A stretch of DNA of 64,000 bases, from the NCBI GenBank assembly GCA_038131955.1, contig JAYPQK010000009.1:310001-374000 (forward strand), read 5' to 3'. Of the stretch, positions 55,335 through 63,010 are shown in pieces; position 1 is the stretch's first letter; every line of letters starts with the position of its first letter. The translations under genes and the position numbers were made by a program. The DNA comes from SHAN690 sp038131955. Lineage in GTDB: Bacteria > Bacteroidota > Bacteroidia > Flavobacteriales_G > Salibacteraceae. Under the pieces are notes generated by a model, which was not told the origin of the DNA, did not search any database, and saw only the letters and a list, made by a program, of their open reading frames with translations.

Positions 55335-57332
55335 ATGAATTTTAAAAAGCAGATCAAGGAAGGACTTCCTTCCGCACTTCCAGCTCCAAAAGCATTCGAT
55401 TCAACCATCAGCCACGCCCCTAAGCGGAAGCGTATCCTTTCCTTCGAAGAACATAAGCTGGCCATTCGAAATGCCTTGCGATACTTTCCTAAGCATTGGC
55501 ATGAATCGCTAGCCGTTGAGTTCGCTAAGGAACTGAAGGAGTACGGTCGTATCTACATGTATCGGTTTCGACCCGATTACGAGATGTATGCGCGGCCCAT
55601 TCATGAGTATCCGGGCAAATGCGAACAGGCCAAGGCCATCATGCTCATGATCCAAAACAACCTGGATCCGCGCGTGGCTCAACATCCCCATGAACTGATC
55701 ACCTACGGAGGAAATGGGGCTGTCTTTCAGAATTGGGCACAGTATCGCGTGACCATGAAGTATTTGAGCGACATGACCGCGGATCAAACCCTGGTCATGT
55801 ACTCCGGTCATCCGATGGGCTTATTCCCTTCACACAAGGATGCGCCAAGGGTAGTGGTCACCAACGGCATGATGATCCCTAACTACTCGAAGCCTGACGA
55901 TTGGGAGAAATTCAATGCCCTGGGTGTGTCCCAATATGGTCAGATGACGGCGGGTAGCTACATGTACATCGGACCTCAGGGTATCGTTCATGGAACAACG
56001 ATAACGGTGTTGAATGCTTCAAGAAAGATCGGTGGCACTCCAAAAGGAAAGCTCTTCGTTACAGCGGGATTAGGTGGAATGAGCGGTGCTCAGCCGAAAG
56101 CCGGAAATATTGCGGGCTGCGTGAGTATCACAGCTGAAGTTGATCCGATCGCGGCTTACAAAAGACATGAACAGGGCTGGGTAGATGAAGTGATCGATGA
56201 TGTCAACCAAGCGATCGAAACGGCCTTGGCGTGGAAAGCGAAAGGTGAGCCTAGATCGATCGCCTTCCTTGGGAACGTGGTCACTCTCTGGGAACGCTTG
56301 GTTGAAGGAGGGATTGAGGTTGACTTGGGGTCTGATCAGACCTCTCTACACAATCCGTGGGCGGGTGGTTACTATCCTGTTCAGGTGGGCTTTGAAGAAG
56401 CAAAGGAGATCATGGCCAAGGATCCGGCTCGATTCAAGGAATTGGTTCAAGAGACTCTTCGTCGCCACGCGGCGGCGATCAATGCACTGAGTGAGCGAGG
56501 TATGTACTTTTTCGACTATGGAAACGCCTTCCTGCTCGAGGCGAGTAGGGCAGGCGCAGACATCATGGCATCGAACGGTATCGACTTCAAGTATCCTAGT
56601 TACGTGCAGGATATCATGGGCCCGATGTGTTTTGATTATGGTTTCGGTCCGTTCCGATGGGTTTGTACCTCTGGCGATCCTAAAGACCTTGAGCAGACCG
56701 ATGCGATCGCTTGCGAGGTGATGGAGAAGATCATGAAGGACTCTCCAACAGAGATACAGCAACAGATGGCAGATAACATCCATTGGATCAAAGAGGCGGG
56801 TAAAAACAAGATGGTCGTCGGGTCACAGGCTCGTATTCTTTATGCTGACGCAGAAGGGCGTATCAAGATTGCCAAGGCCTTCAATAAAGCCATCCGGAAA
56901 GGAAAGGTCGGTCCGATAGTGTTGGGTCGTGATCACCATGATGTATCGGGTACGGATTCACCTTACCGTGAGACCAGCAACATTTACGATGGCTCGCAAT
57001 TCACGGCAGATATGGCCGTGCAAAATTTCGTCGGCGATGGATTTCGAGGGGCCACTTGGATCAGCTTGCATAATGGAGGCGGCGTAGGCTGGGGAGAGGT
57101 GATGAACGGTGGGTTCGGAATGCTCTTGGACGGTTCGAAGGATGCCGACCGCAGGTTGAAGATGATGCTTCATTGGGATGTCAATAATGGTATTGCTCGT
57201 CGAAGCTGGGCTCGCAACGATGAGGCGATCTTCGCGATCAAGCGCGCCATGCAGGACGAACCACTGTTGCGAGTGACTCTTCCAAACAAGGTCGACGACT
57301 CGGTCATCGACGCAGCAACCTCCGCCGAATGA
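55335..57332 (+). CDS. hutU: Urocanate hydratase
   Basis: A 665-residue enzyme using NAD+ as a catalytic electrophile to hydrate urocanate to imidazolonepropionate in histidine breakdown. Landmarks: GGNGAVFQNWAQYRVTM, SGHPMGLFPSH, YIGPQGIVHGT, GLGGMSGAQPKAG, FDYGNAFLLEA and GRDHHDVSGTDSPYRETS. At over 650 residues it is the long form (about 100 residues longer than the classical bacterial enzyme). hutH and hutI are not adjacent. The stop overlaps the next gene's ATG by four bases. Confidence 0.95.
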   Translation: MNFKKQIKEGLPSALPAPKAFDSTISHAPKRKRILSFEEHKLAIRNALRYFPKHWHESLAVEFAKELKEYGRIYMYRFRPDYEMYARPIHEYPGKCEQAKAIMLMIQNNLDPRVAQHPHELITYGGNGAVFQNWAQYRVTMKYLSDMTADQTLVMYSGHPMGLFPSHKDAPRVVVTNGMMIPNYSKPDDWEKFNALGVSQYGQMTAGSYMYIGPQGIVHGTTITVLNASRKIGGTPKGKLFVTAGLGGMSGAQPKAGNIAGCVSITAEVDPIAAYKRHEQGWVDEVIDDVNQAIETALAWKAKGEPRSIAFLGNVVTLWERLVEGGIEVDLGSDQTSLHNPWAGGYYPVQVGFEEAKEIMAKDPARFKELVQETLRRHAAAINALSERGMYFFDYGNAFLLEASRAGADIMASNGIDFKYPSYVQDIMGPMCFDYGFGPFRWVCTSGDPKDLEQTDAIACEVMEKIMKDSPTEIQQQMADNIHWIKEAGKNKMVVGSQARILYADAEGRIKIAKAFNKAIRKGKVGPIVLGRDHHDVSGTDSPYRETSNIYDGSQFTADMAVQNFVGDGFRGATWISLHNGGGVGWGEVMNGGFGMLLDGSKDADRRLKMMLHWDVNNGIARRSWARNDEAIFAIKRAMQDEPLLRVTLPNKVDDSVIDAATSAE

Positions 57333-57595
57333 AACAAGCAACGGTAGAGATTTCTATGTATCCTCTCAAGGAGGAGTACGAGCCGGCCATCATCGCATTC
57401 ATTGATCACTTGAAGTCGTGTGAAGGATTCAAAGTGCGAGTCAATGAGACATCCACCCATTTGTTTGGTGATTTCGATGCCATCTTTGATGGACTCCGTA
57501 CGGGTATTAAGCGAGCTTGGTCAGAATACGAGAAGACAGTATTTGTCATGAAGGTTCTCGGGGCTAACTTGGAAGGTTCGGCTCGCGATCTATAG
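57329..57595 (+). CDS. YkoF/MTH1187-like thiamine-binding protein
   Basis: An 88-residue protein (MKQATVEISMYPLKEEYEPA, IIAFIDHLKS, TSTHLFGDFDAIFDGL) with the ferredoxin-like fold pattern of YkoF/YqgV-type proteins that bind thiamine or HMP. It is translationally coupled to hutU by ATGA, although the thiamine theme continues downstream (NadR-like kinase, TPP riboswitch, receptor). It may therefore mark the start of a thiamine-salvage locus. Moderate certainty, since such short proteins are easily misread. Confidence 0.7.
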   Translation: MKQATVEISMYPLKEEYEPAIIAFIDHLKSCEGFKVRVNETSTHLFGDFDAIFDGLRTGIKRAWSEYEKTVFVMKVLGANLEGSARDL

Positions 57596-57635
57596 AATGG
57601 AGTACGGAAGCGTTCTGAATCAGAGATTTATTCAG

Positions 57636-57643
57636 TAATTTTG
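57636..57643 (+). promoter_or_regulatory. Bacteroidota -7 box TAATTTTG with short leader hairpin
   Basis: TAATTTTG fits TAnnTTTG, 63 bases before the kinase ATG. The leader begins with a small hairpin, CCCTC / GAGGG (57646-57650 with 57657-57661). It also contains GGAGGA and TCCTCC that could form an alternative pairing. Confidence 0.5.
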
Positions 57644-57706
57644 TACCCTCGTTAGTGAGGGAGGATGGTAGAGTGCGTCCTCCTGGTAGGTAAAAGAGAC
57701 GGAAGT

Positions 57707-58303
57707 ATGGAGCAGGAGACAGATCTTTCAAATCTTTCAAGGAACGGCAGCGGAGATAAGAAGTTGGTCAAATTGGCCATCGTCGGGCCTGAGTGTTCGG
57801 GTAAGTCTACCTTGGCGAAAGCCTTGGCTGAGCATTGGGATGAGCCTTTCGTAGAAGAGTATTCCCGAGAGTACTTGGCTGAACTTGGAAGAAACTACAA
57901 TCAAGACGACCTTCTTGAGATTGCCAAGGGGCAGCTTGAGCTTGAGTACAAAGTGGCTGATGATGCAAATCACTTTCTAATCTGCGATACCAATACTCTA
58001 GTCGTGAAGATCTGGGCTGAAGTCCGCTTTGGTCGCGCTCAGAATTGGATCGAGCGTCAGTTCCTCGAGAAGCCTTATCAACTTTACATCCTTTGCGGTC
58101 ATGAAGGGATTGATTGGGAATACGATGATCTTCGCGAGAATCCGGATGAACGAGCAGAATTGTATGACCTCTACAAAAAGGCTTTGGTGAAGGCGGGAAA
58201 GCGCTTCATTGAAGTGGAGGGATCGACAGATGCACGAATCGAGCGCATCAATAAAAGTTTGAAGAGAAACCGTTTGTTGCCTCGGAAAAAGGCGACCGCT
58301 TAA
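57707..58303 (+). CDS. NadR-like AAA ATPase / ribosylnicotinamide-kinase-type protein
   Basis: A 198-residue P-loop protein: VKLAIVGPECSGKSTLAKAL, then EEYSREYLAELGR, ICDTNTLVVKIW and GIDWEYDDLRENP, all typical of the kinase domain of NadR. In Bacteroidota such single-domain proteins often stand next to PnuC-type vitamin transporters and TPP-regulated genes, where a role as thiamine kinase has been suggested. No pnuC-like gene is found here. Start taken at 57707 (MEQETDLSN); an in-frame ATG at 57665 would add 14 residues. Confidence 0.85.
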   Translation: MEQETDLSNLSRNGSGDKKLVKLAIVGPECSGKSTLAKALAEHWDEPFVEEYSREYLAELGRNYNQDDLLEIAKGQLELEYKVADDANHFLICDTNTLVVKIWAEVRFGRAQNWIERQFLEKPYQLYILCGHEGIDWEYDDLRENPDERAELYDLYKKALVKAGKRFIEVEGSTDARIERINKSLKRNRLLPRKKATA

Positions 58304-58321
58304 GTTCTTTATTAGTCAGTA

Positions 58322-58404
58322 GCTGACTGGGGTGTTTCCCGATATCGGGATTCTGAGATTATACCCATTGAACCTGCTCGGGTAATACCGGGAAGGAAGA
58401 CAGC
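58322..58404 (+). promoter_or_regulatory. TPP riboswitch (THI element)
   Basis: Contains the conserved thi-box core: GGGGTG, then CTGAGATTATACCC, ATTGAACCTG and CGGGTAATACCGG...AAGGA. P1 can form between GCTGACT (58322-58328) and AGACAGC (58398-58404) with one A-A mismatch, and the variable P3 arm is the hairpin CCCGATATCGGG (58338-58349). It senses thiamine pyrophosphate and precedes the TonB-dependent receptor gene, so the receptor is expected to be shut off when TPP is plentiful. Confidence 0.93.
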
Positions 58405-58421
58405 AAGGTCTTCGGATCTTG
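58404..58421 (+). promoter_or_regulatory. UUCG hairpin after the TPP riboswitch (possible expression platform)
   Basis: CAAGGTC / GATCTTG forms a seven-pair stem (one G-U) closed by a TTCG tetraloop. It begins at the last base of riboswitch P1, so the two structures may compete. No T-run follows, which argues against a simple terminator. Confidence 0.5.
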
Positions 58422-58460
58422 TGATACCGGTGACTCCTCGGTTGGCATTAATTCAACGTC

Positions 58461-60893
58461 ATGAAAAGGAGTGTACTTCTATTGTTTCTCGTGGGATGCT
58501 TGTCCCAAATGTCACTGGCTCAGATCAACCTGTCTGGTACGGTTACGGGTGCTCAAAACACTCCATTGTCCGGAGCCGTAGTGCATCTCGATGGTTCACT
58601 ATCCGGCGCAGTGACCAACAGCGATGGGGTCTATAACCTGAAGGTTAAAAGAGGCAAGCATGTCGTCTTTGTGGAACACCTCGGTTACAAGGTGAAGGTC
58701 GATACGGTGGAGGTGCTTCAGGATATGATCCTGAAGTTCTCACTACGTCTTAGCCCGCTGCTGACCAAAGAGTTTGTGGTAGAGGCTACTCGTGCGCAAG
58801 CGACCACGCCCATGACTTTCGAGTATGTTGATAAGGAGCAATTGGAAGCCAATAACTTGGCGCAAGACCTGCCCATTCTGCTGAATCAGACCGTGTCTGC
58901 AGTGACCACCTCCGATGCCGGTGCTGGAGTCGGATACACAGGAATTCGTATCAGGGGCTCAGACGCCACACGAATCAATGTGACCGTCAACGGAGTTCCG
59001 ATCAACGACGCTGAGTCTCATGGTGTGTTTTGGGTGAATATGCCGGACTTCGCTTCCACCACCCAGAATATTCAGATCCAAAGAGGAGTCGGTACTTCTT
59101 CCAACGGAGCGGCTTCATTTGGAGCCACGGTGAACTTGGAGACATCCGATCTGGATTCTACCGCTTACGTCGAGCTCAACAATACCTACGGCTCTTTCAA
59201 TACCCGACGACACAATGCTGTGATCAACACAGGCTTATTCAATGACCAATTCAACGTGGAAGGTCGACTCTCCTACATCTCCTCTGACGGATACATCGAT
59301 CGAAGTGCGGCTACATTGCAATCGTACTATCTGTCGGGTGGGTACTATGGTGAGAAACTCATGGTGAAGGCCCTCACCTTCGCCGGTAATGAGGTTACCC
59401 AGCAAGCTTGGTGGGGAACTCCGGAGTCTAGGGTCAAAGGTGACGTTGATGAAATGATCGATCACGCTTGGCGCAATGGTTATTCTGATCAACAGATCGA
59501 CAATCTGCTCGAAAGTGGAAGAACCTACAATTACTACGAGTACGACAATGAGATCGATAACTATAGCCAGGATCACTATCAGCTTTTGACCGGCTGGCAG
59601 ATCTCGCCATCATGGTACTTGAATGTAACAGGACACTACACTCGCGGTAAGGGGTATTTTGAGCAATACAAAGCCGATGATGACTTTGCGGATTACGGTT
59701 TTCAAGCTCCGTTCATCAATGGAGATACGGTCTATTCCTCTGACTTCATCGTTCGCCGCTGGCTCGACAATCACTTCTATGGTGGAGTGTTCTCGTTGCA
59801 ATACAGGAAGAAAGGCCTCAATGTAACTTGGGGAGGAAGTGCTAATCAGTACATCGGCGCCCACTTCGGTGAAGTGATCTGGGCTGGATATGCTCAGGAC
59901 CTTTCGATTCGTGATCGATATTACTTCTCTGATGCATCTAAGGTGGATGCAGCCTCTTATTTAAAAGCGGAATGGAATCTGGGCAAGTGGACCTTGTTCG
60001 GCGATGTGCAAGGGCGGTTCATTGACTATAAAACTAAAGGTATTGACAACGACCTCCGCGTCATAGACGTTGACCAACAATATGTCTTTCTTAATCCCAA
60101 AGCAGGAGCGAGCGTGAGGCTTAATTCAAATCATAGTTTCTATGCCTCTCTCGCACGAGGTAGCCGAGAGCCGGTTAGAAGTGACTTTGTAGATGCGGCA
60201 CCTGGAGTTACTCCCTCACCTGAATACCTCACGGATGTCGAAACCGGTTGGAACTGGTCTAGGGAAAAATTCAGGATTGTTGTGAACGGCTACTTCATGT
60301 ACTACGAGAATCAATTAGTGCTTACAGGTGAAGTGAATGACGTTGGTGCGCCGGTTCGCACAAATGTGCCACAGAGCTACCGAACAGGATTGGAGGTGAT
60401 GGCTGAAGTGGAGTTGCCGATCGGACTGTATTGGTCTCCCAACTTGACTTTGAGTCAGAATAAGATCCTGGAGTTTGAAGAAGTGATCATCGATTATGAA
60501 GTCTATGAAGAGGTGAGGATTCCGCACGAGAATGTGGACATCGCCTTCTCACCTTCGATCATAGCTGGATCGCAGCTTGGGTTGCGAACCGATATAGGAC
60601 TCGATATTGCGATCCTTACCAAGTATGTCGGTCGACAGTACCTCGACAACACCCAGAATAGTAACCGTTCCATTGATCCTTACATGGTCAACGATTTACG
60701 CATTGCCTACCGTCCTCAGGTGGAGAAATTGAAGCGCTTGGAGTGGACTCTGCTCATCAATAATGTGGGGAACGCACTATACAGCGCCAATGGATACACC
60801 TACAGCTACATCTATGGTGACCTGGTCACAGAGAATTTCTACTACCCACAAGCGGGAATAAATTGGCTGTTGGGAATGAAAGTCCGCCTTTGA
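58461..60893 (+). CDS. TonB-dependent outer-membrane receptor, probably for thiamine
   Basis: An 810-residue receptor with signal peptide (cleavage near SLAQIN), a carboxypeptidase-regulatory-like beta domain at about 21-105 (LSGTVTGAQNTPLSGAVVHLDG in outline), plug domain (GVGYTGIRIRGSDATRINVTV, GVPINDAESHGVFWV) and a 22-strand-type barrel ending in GMKVRL. TPP-riboswitch control implies thiamine or a precursor as substrate. The stop abuts the stop of the TenI-like gene on the other strand. No SusD partner is present, as expected for a vitamin receptor. Confidence 0.92.
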   Translation: MKRSVLLLFLVGCLSQMSLAQINLSGTVTGAQNTPLSGAVVHLDGSLSGAVTNSDGVYNLKVKRGKHVVFVEHLGYKVKVDTVEVLQDMILKFSLRLSPLLTKEFVVEATRAQATTPMTFEYVDKEQLEANNLAQDLPILLNQTVSAVTTSDAGAGVGYTGIRIRGSDATRINVTVNGVPINDAESHGVFWVNMPDFASTTQNIQIQRGVGTSSNGAASFGATVNLETSDLDSTAYVELNNTYGSFNTRRHNAVINTGLFNDQFNVEGRLSYISSDGYIDRSAATLQSYYLSGGYYGEKLMVKALTFAGNEVTQQAWWGTPESRVKGDVDEMIDHAWRNGYSDQQIDNLLESGRTYNYYEYDNEIDNYSQDHYQLLTGWQISPSWYLNVTGHYTRGKGYFEQYKADDDFADYGFQAPFINGDTVYSSDFIVRRWLDNHFYGGVFSLQYRKKGLNVTWGGSANQYIGAHFGEVIWAGYAQDLSIRDRYYFSDASKVDAASYLKAEWNLGKWTLFGDVQGRFIDYKTKGIDNDLRVIDVDQQYVFLNPKAGASVRLNSNHSFYASLARGSREPVRSDFVDAAPGVTPSPEYLTDVETGWNWSREKFRIVVNGYFMYYENQLVLTGEVNDVGAPVRTNVPQSYRTGLEVMAEVELPIGLYWSPNLTLSQNKILEFEEVIIDYEVYEEVRIPHENVDIAFSPSIIAGSQLGLRTDIGLDIAILTKYVGRQYLDNTQNSNRSIDPYMVNDLRIAYRPQVEKLKRLEWTLLINNVGNALYSANGYTYSYIYGDLVTENFYYPQAGINWLLGMKVRL

Positions 60894-61505
60894 TCAGGCA
60901 GCGAGAAAGTTCGAAAGGAGTTGTTCAACATTGTCGTTGACACTCTTCCAGACGTAGGAGGATAATCCAACGCCGTCGAAGCCGGCAGCTTTGACTACCG
61001 GAATGTATTCAGGTCGAACCCCGCCTAGCGCATATACAGGAACCGAGCTATGCCCAATAATGGATTTCAGCATGTTGATCCCTGCCTCCTCATTTTTGGA
61101 GTAGTGGGTGTGACTCGTAAAGACCGAGTTGAGGAAAACGAAGTCAAACGCTTGCTTGTTGTCGCGAAGGCTTTCTAAGCTATTGAAAGTGGTGCAGATC
61201 ACCAAGTTTGGCTTCCTCAGTTTTAGGTAAAAGCGCTTCCAACGGTTCTTCCATGAATTCGAACGGTGCCGTCTTCTAAAATGAATGCCTTTGAGGCCAT
61301 ATTTCAACGCAAGGGTGTAGTGTCCGTGAATGACAATTCGCTTGTGGTGTACTTCCGGGATGGCTTGAATGAATGATTCAATGTCAGAGGAAGACCACTT
61401 CGGTTTTCGGATCAAAAGAGTTTCAAGCCCGTTGTCAAACAGGTCCTTGATCCGCTGGACCTCCGTGTCGATTTTAGATTGTGAAGTAAATACGATTACC
61501 TCCAT
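60894..61505 (-). CDS. TenI-like / thiamine-phosphate-synthase-fold protein
   Basis: A 203-residue TIM-barrel protein of the ThiE/TenI family: LLIRKPKWSSSDIESFI (usual LREK region), KYGLKGIHFRRRHR, NSLESL, DFVFLNSVFTSHTHYSKN and the phosphate loop VYALGGVRPEYIPVVKAAGFDGVGLSS in outline. The His of the conserved S/T-x-H-S motif appears as Asn (TTFNSLES). That His is catalytic in TenI, so activity may differ. Whether it makes thiamine phosphate or tautomerises thiazole is not decidable here. Three TAGGG(G)CT units lie at the start codon. Confidence 0.8.
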   Translation of the reverse strand: MEVIVFTSQSKIDTEVQRIKDLFDNGLETLLIRKPKWSSSDIESFIQAIPEVHHKRIVIHGHYTLALKYGLKGIHFRRRHRSNSWKNRWKRFYLKLRKPNLVICTTFNSLESLRDNKQAFDFVFLNSVFTSHTHYSKNEEAGINMLKSIIGHSSVPVYALGGVRPEYIPVVKAAGFDGVGLSSYVWKSVNDNVEQLLSNFLAA

Positions 61506-61606
61506 AGGGCTAGGGGCTTAGGGCTGGGTGAAGGCATAGTTAAGGAAAAATGAATTCCCAGAAGGTCTACCCGAGCAGGAGATTATCAACGATGCTGTTG
61601 AAAACG

Positions 61607-62332
61607 CTATACAGACGCGTCTCTATCAAATGAAATTCTTTCCTCTTCATTCTCGATTTCTTCGAAGGCATTCCCGATTACGATCAGGTTGGCTCCGGCG
61701 TTCCAGTACTGCTCGGCAGCCTCGATACTTCGTATTCCACCTCCAACGATCAGGGGAATCTCGGTGGCGTCAGCGATCGTTTTGACCATCGATACCGGTA
61801 TCGGAGATTCAGCGCCGCTTCCCGCATCCATATATACGGTCTTCATGCCGATCATTTCACCCGCTAGAGCCGTGCAGAGCGCTATGTCTTCTTTGTCCCT
61901 TGGGATGGGTTGAGTATGACTCATATAGCTCACGGAGGTCGCTCGGCCACCATCGATGAGCATGTACCCGGTAGATACGATCTCAGCCGTCATTTGCTTC
62001 AACTTCGGCGCGGCGAGGACGTGCTGTCCGATCAGAAGATCCGGATTCCGACCGGAGATCAGTGAAAGTAGTAGCACAGCATCCACTTCATCGGTAAGTT
62101 GAGTGAAGTGTCCGGGAAACAATATCAATGGAAGCTTTGTGAAGGAGCGGATCAACTTGGCAGCATCGGCGACCTTGCTTCGATAGATCAGGCTGCCCCC
62201 TATGAATAAATAGTCAGGTGAAATGCCATTGGCGTGCTCCACAATTTCGATCAATCCGTCCTGATCATGTTTGTCAGGGTCGATCAGGATCGCCAGTTTT
62301 CGGTCAGACTTCTGGAGGTTAAATTGCTTCAT
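61607..62332 (-). CDS. Geranylgeranylglyceryl phosphate synthase family protein
   Basis: A 241-residue TIM-barrel prenyltransferase: AILIDPDKHDQDGL, YLFIGGSLIYRS, PLILFPGHFTQL, DAVLLLSLISGRNP, MLIDGGRATSVSYMSHTQPIP in outline, YMDAGSGAESPI and PLIVGGGIRS. These are standard GGGP/PcrB motifs. Archaea use the reaction for ether lipids; Bacteroidota are known to carry functional enzymes whose final product is not settled. It overlaps the phosphopantetheinyl transferase gene by 14 bases. Confidence 0.92.
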   Translation of the reverse strand: MKQFNLQKSDRKLAILIDPDKHDQDGLIEIVEHANGISPDYLFIGGSLIYRSKVADAAKLIRSFTKLPLILFPGHFTQLTDEVDAVLLLSLISGRNPDLLIGQHVLAAPKLKQMTAEIVSTGYMLIDGGRATSVSYMSHTQPIPRDKEDIALCTALAGEMIGMKTVYMDAGSGAESPIPVSMVKTIADATEIPLIVGGGIRSIEAAEQYWNAGANLIVIGNAFEEIENEEERISFDRDASV

Positions 62333-62966
62333 GTCCGTATGCAGACTGATCGATATACGACACGATCAGCGGGTCAAAGATGCGAGAAACTACTGATACA
62401 TGCGCTCGAAGCTCAGGATGTTCGATAGAGCAATGGCTGATGATCACCTCCTTGGATTCGACACGATCGATGAGGAGATGTTCCTTGAATAATACCTTGT
62501 CTACGGGAACAGCCTTGAACAGGCATTCCTTCACACCCCATACCACAAGAGCAGGATTCACTATGCCTAAAGAGGAATATAGCTCGATCTCGGAAGGCTG
62601 GGTGAATCGTGGAATGATCCTTTCAATGTCGCGCTCCATTATTTCAATATCCAAGGCCAGGATCGGAGCGTCTGAGAGCAACATCGCCATGAAGTTAGCG
62701 GTATGGCTGATCGATACGCGTTCTATGACCTCAGGAAGGTGGGGCGCGCCCGATGGATCACGTTGGATGCGGGTCGGTTGTCCAAGCATGTGAGAAGCCA
62801 GTGCATCCGCACAAGCAAGATGATGCGTCCGCTCTAAGGAATGCCCAGAGTGATGACGTTCGATCTCTTCGGTCGAAAGCTTCGATACTACCGAACTTAT
62901 CTCAACTACTTGAATACCAGAGTTGCGATGAGTTTTGAACTTGTGGATGCTTTCGTTGTTCTGCAT
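62319..62966 (-). CDS. 4'-phosphopantetheinyl transferase superfamily protein
   Basis: A 215-residue Sfp-like transferase. Metal- and CoA-binding motifs: RVSISHTANFMAML, LALDIEIMERD (Asp and Glu for Mg) and VVWGVKECLFKAV (the W..KE..FK motif). It attaches phosphopantetheine to carrier proteins; the target is unknown. The ATG at 62966 (MQNNES) was chosen over a TTG at 62978. Divergent from ahcY. Confidence 0.88.
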   Translation of the reverse strand: MQNNESIHKFKTHRNSGIQVVEISSVVSKLSTEEIERHHSGHSLERTHHLACADALASHMLGQPTRIQRDPSGAPHLPEVIERVSISHTANFMAMLLSDAPILALDIEIMERDIERIIPRFTQPSEIELYSSLGIVNPALVVWGVKECLFKAVPVDKVLFKEHLLIDRVESKEVIISHCSIEHPELRAHVSVVSRIFDPLIVSYIDQSAYGHEAI

Positions 62967-62987
62967 GGAGAATAGCAAAGAGACTAC

Positions 62988-62995
62988 TACCTTTG
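62988..62995 (+). promoter_or_regulatory. Bacteroidota -7 box TACCTTTG before ahcY
   Basis: TACCTTTG fits TAnnTTTG and ends 15 bases before the ahcY ATG, in the 44-base gap between divergent genes. Confidence 0.55.
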
Positions 62996-63010
62996 CACAA
63001 AATTTTTCGA

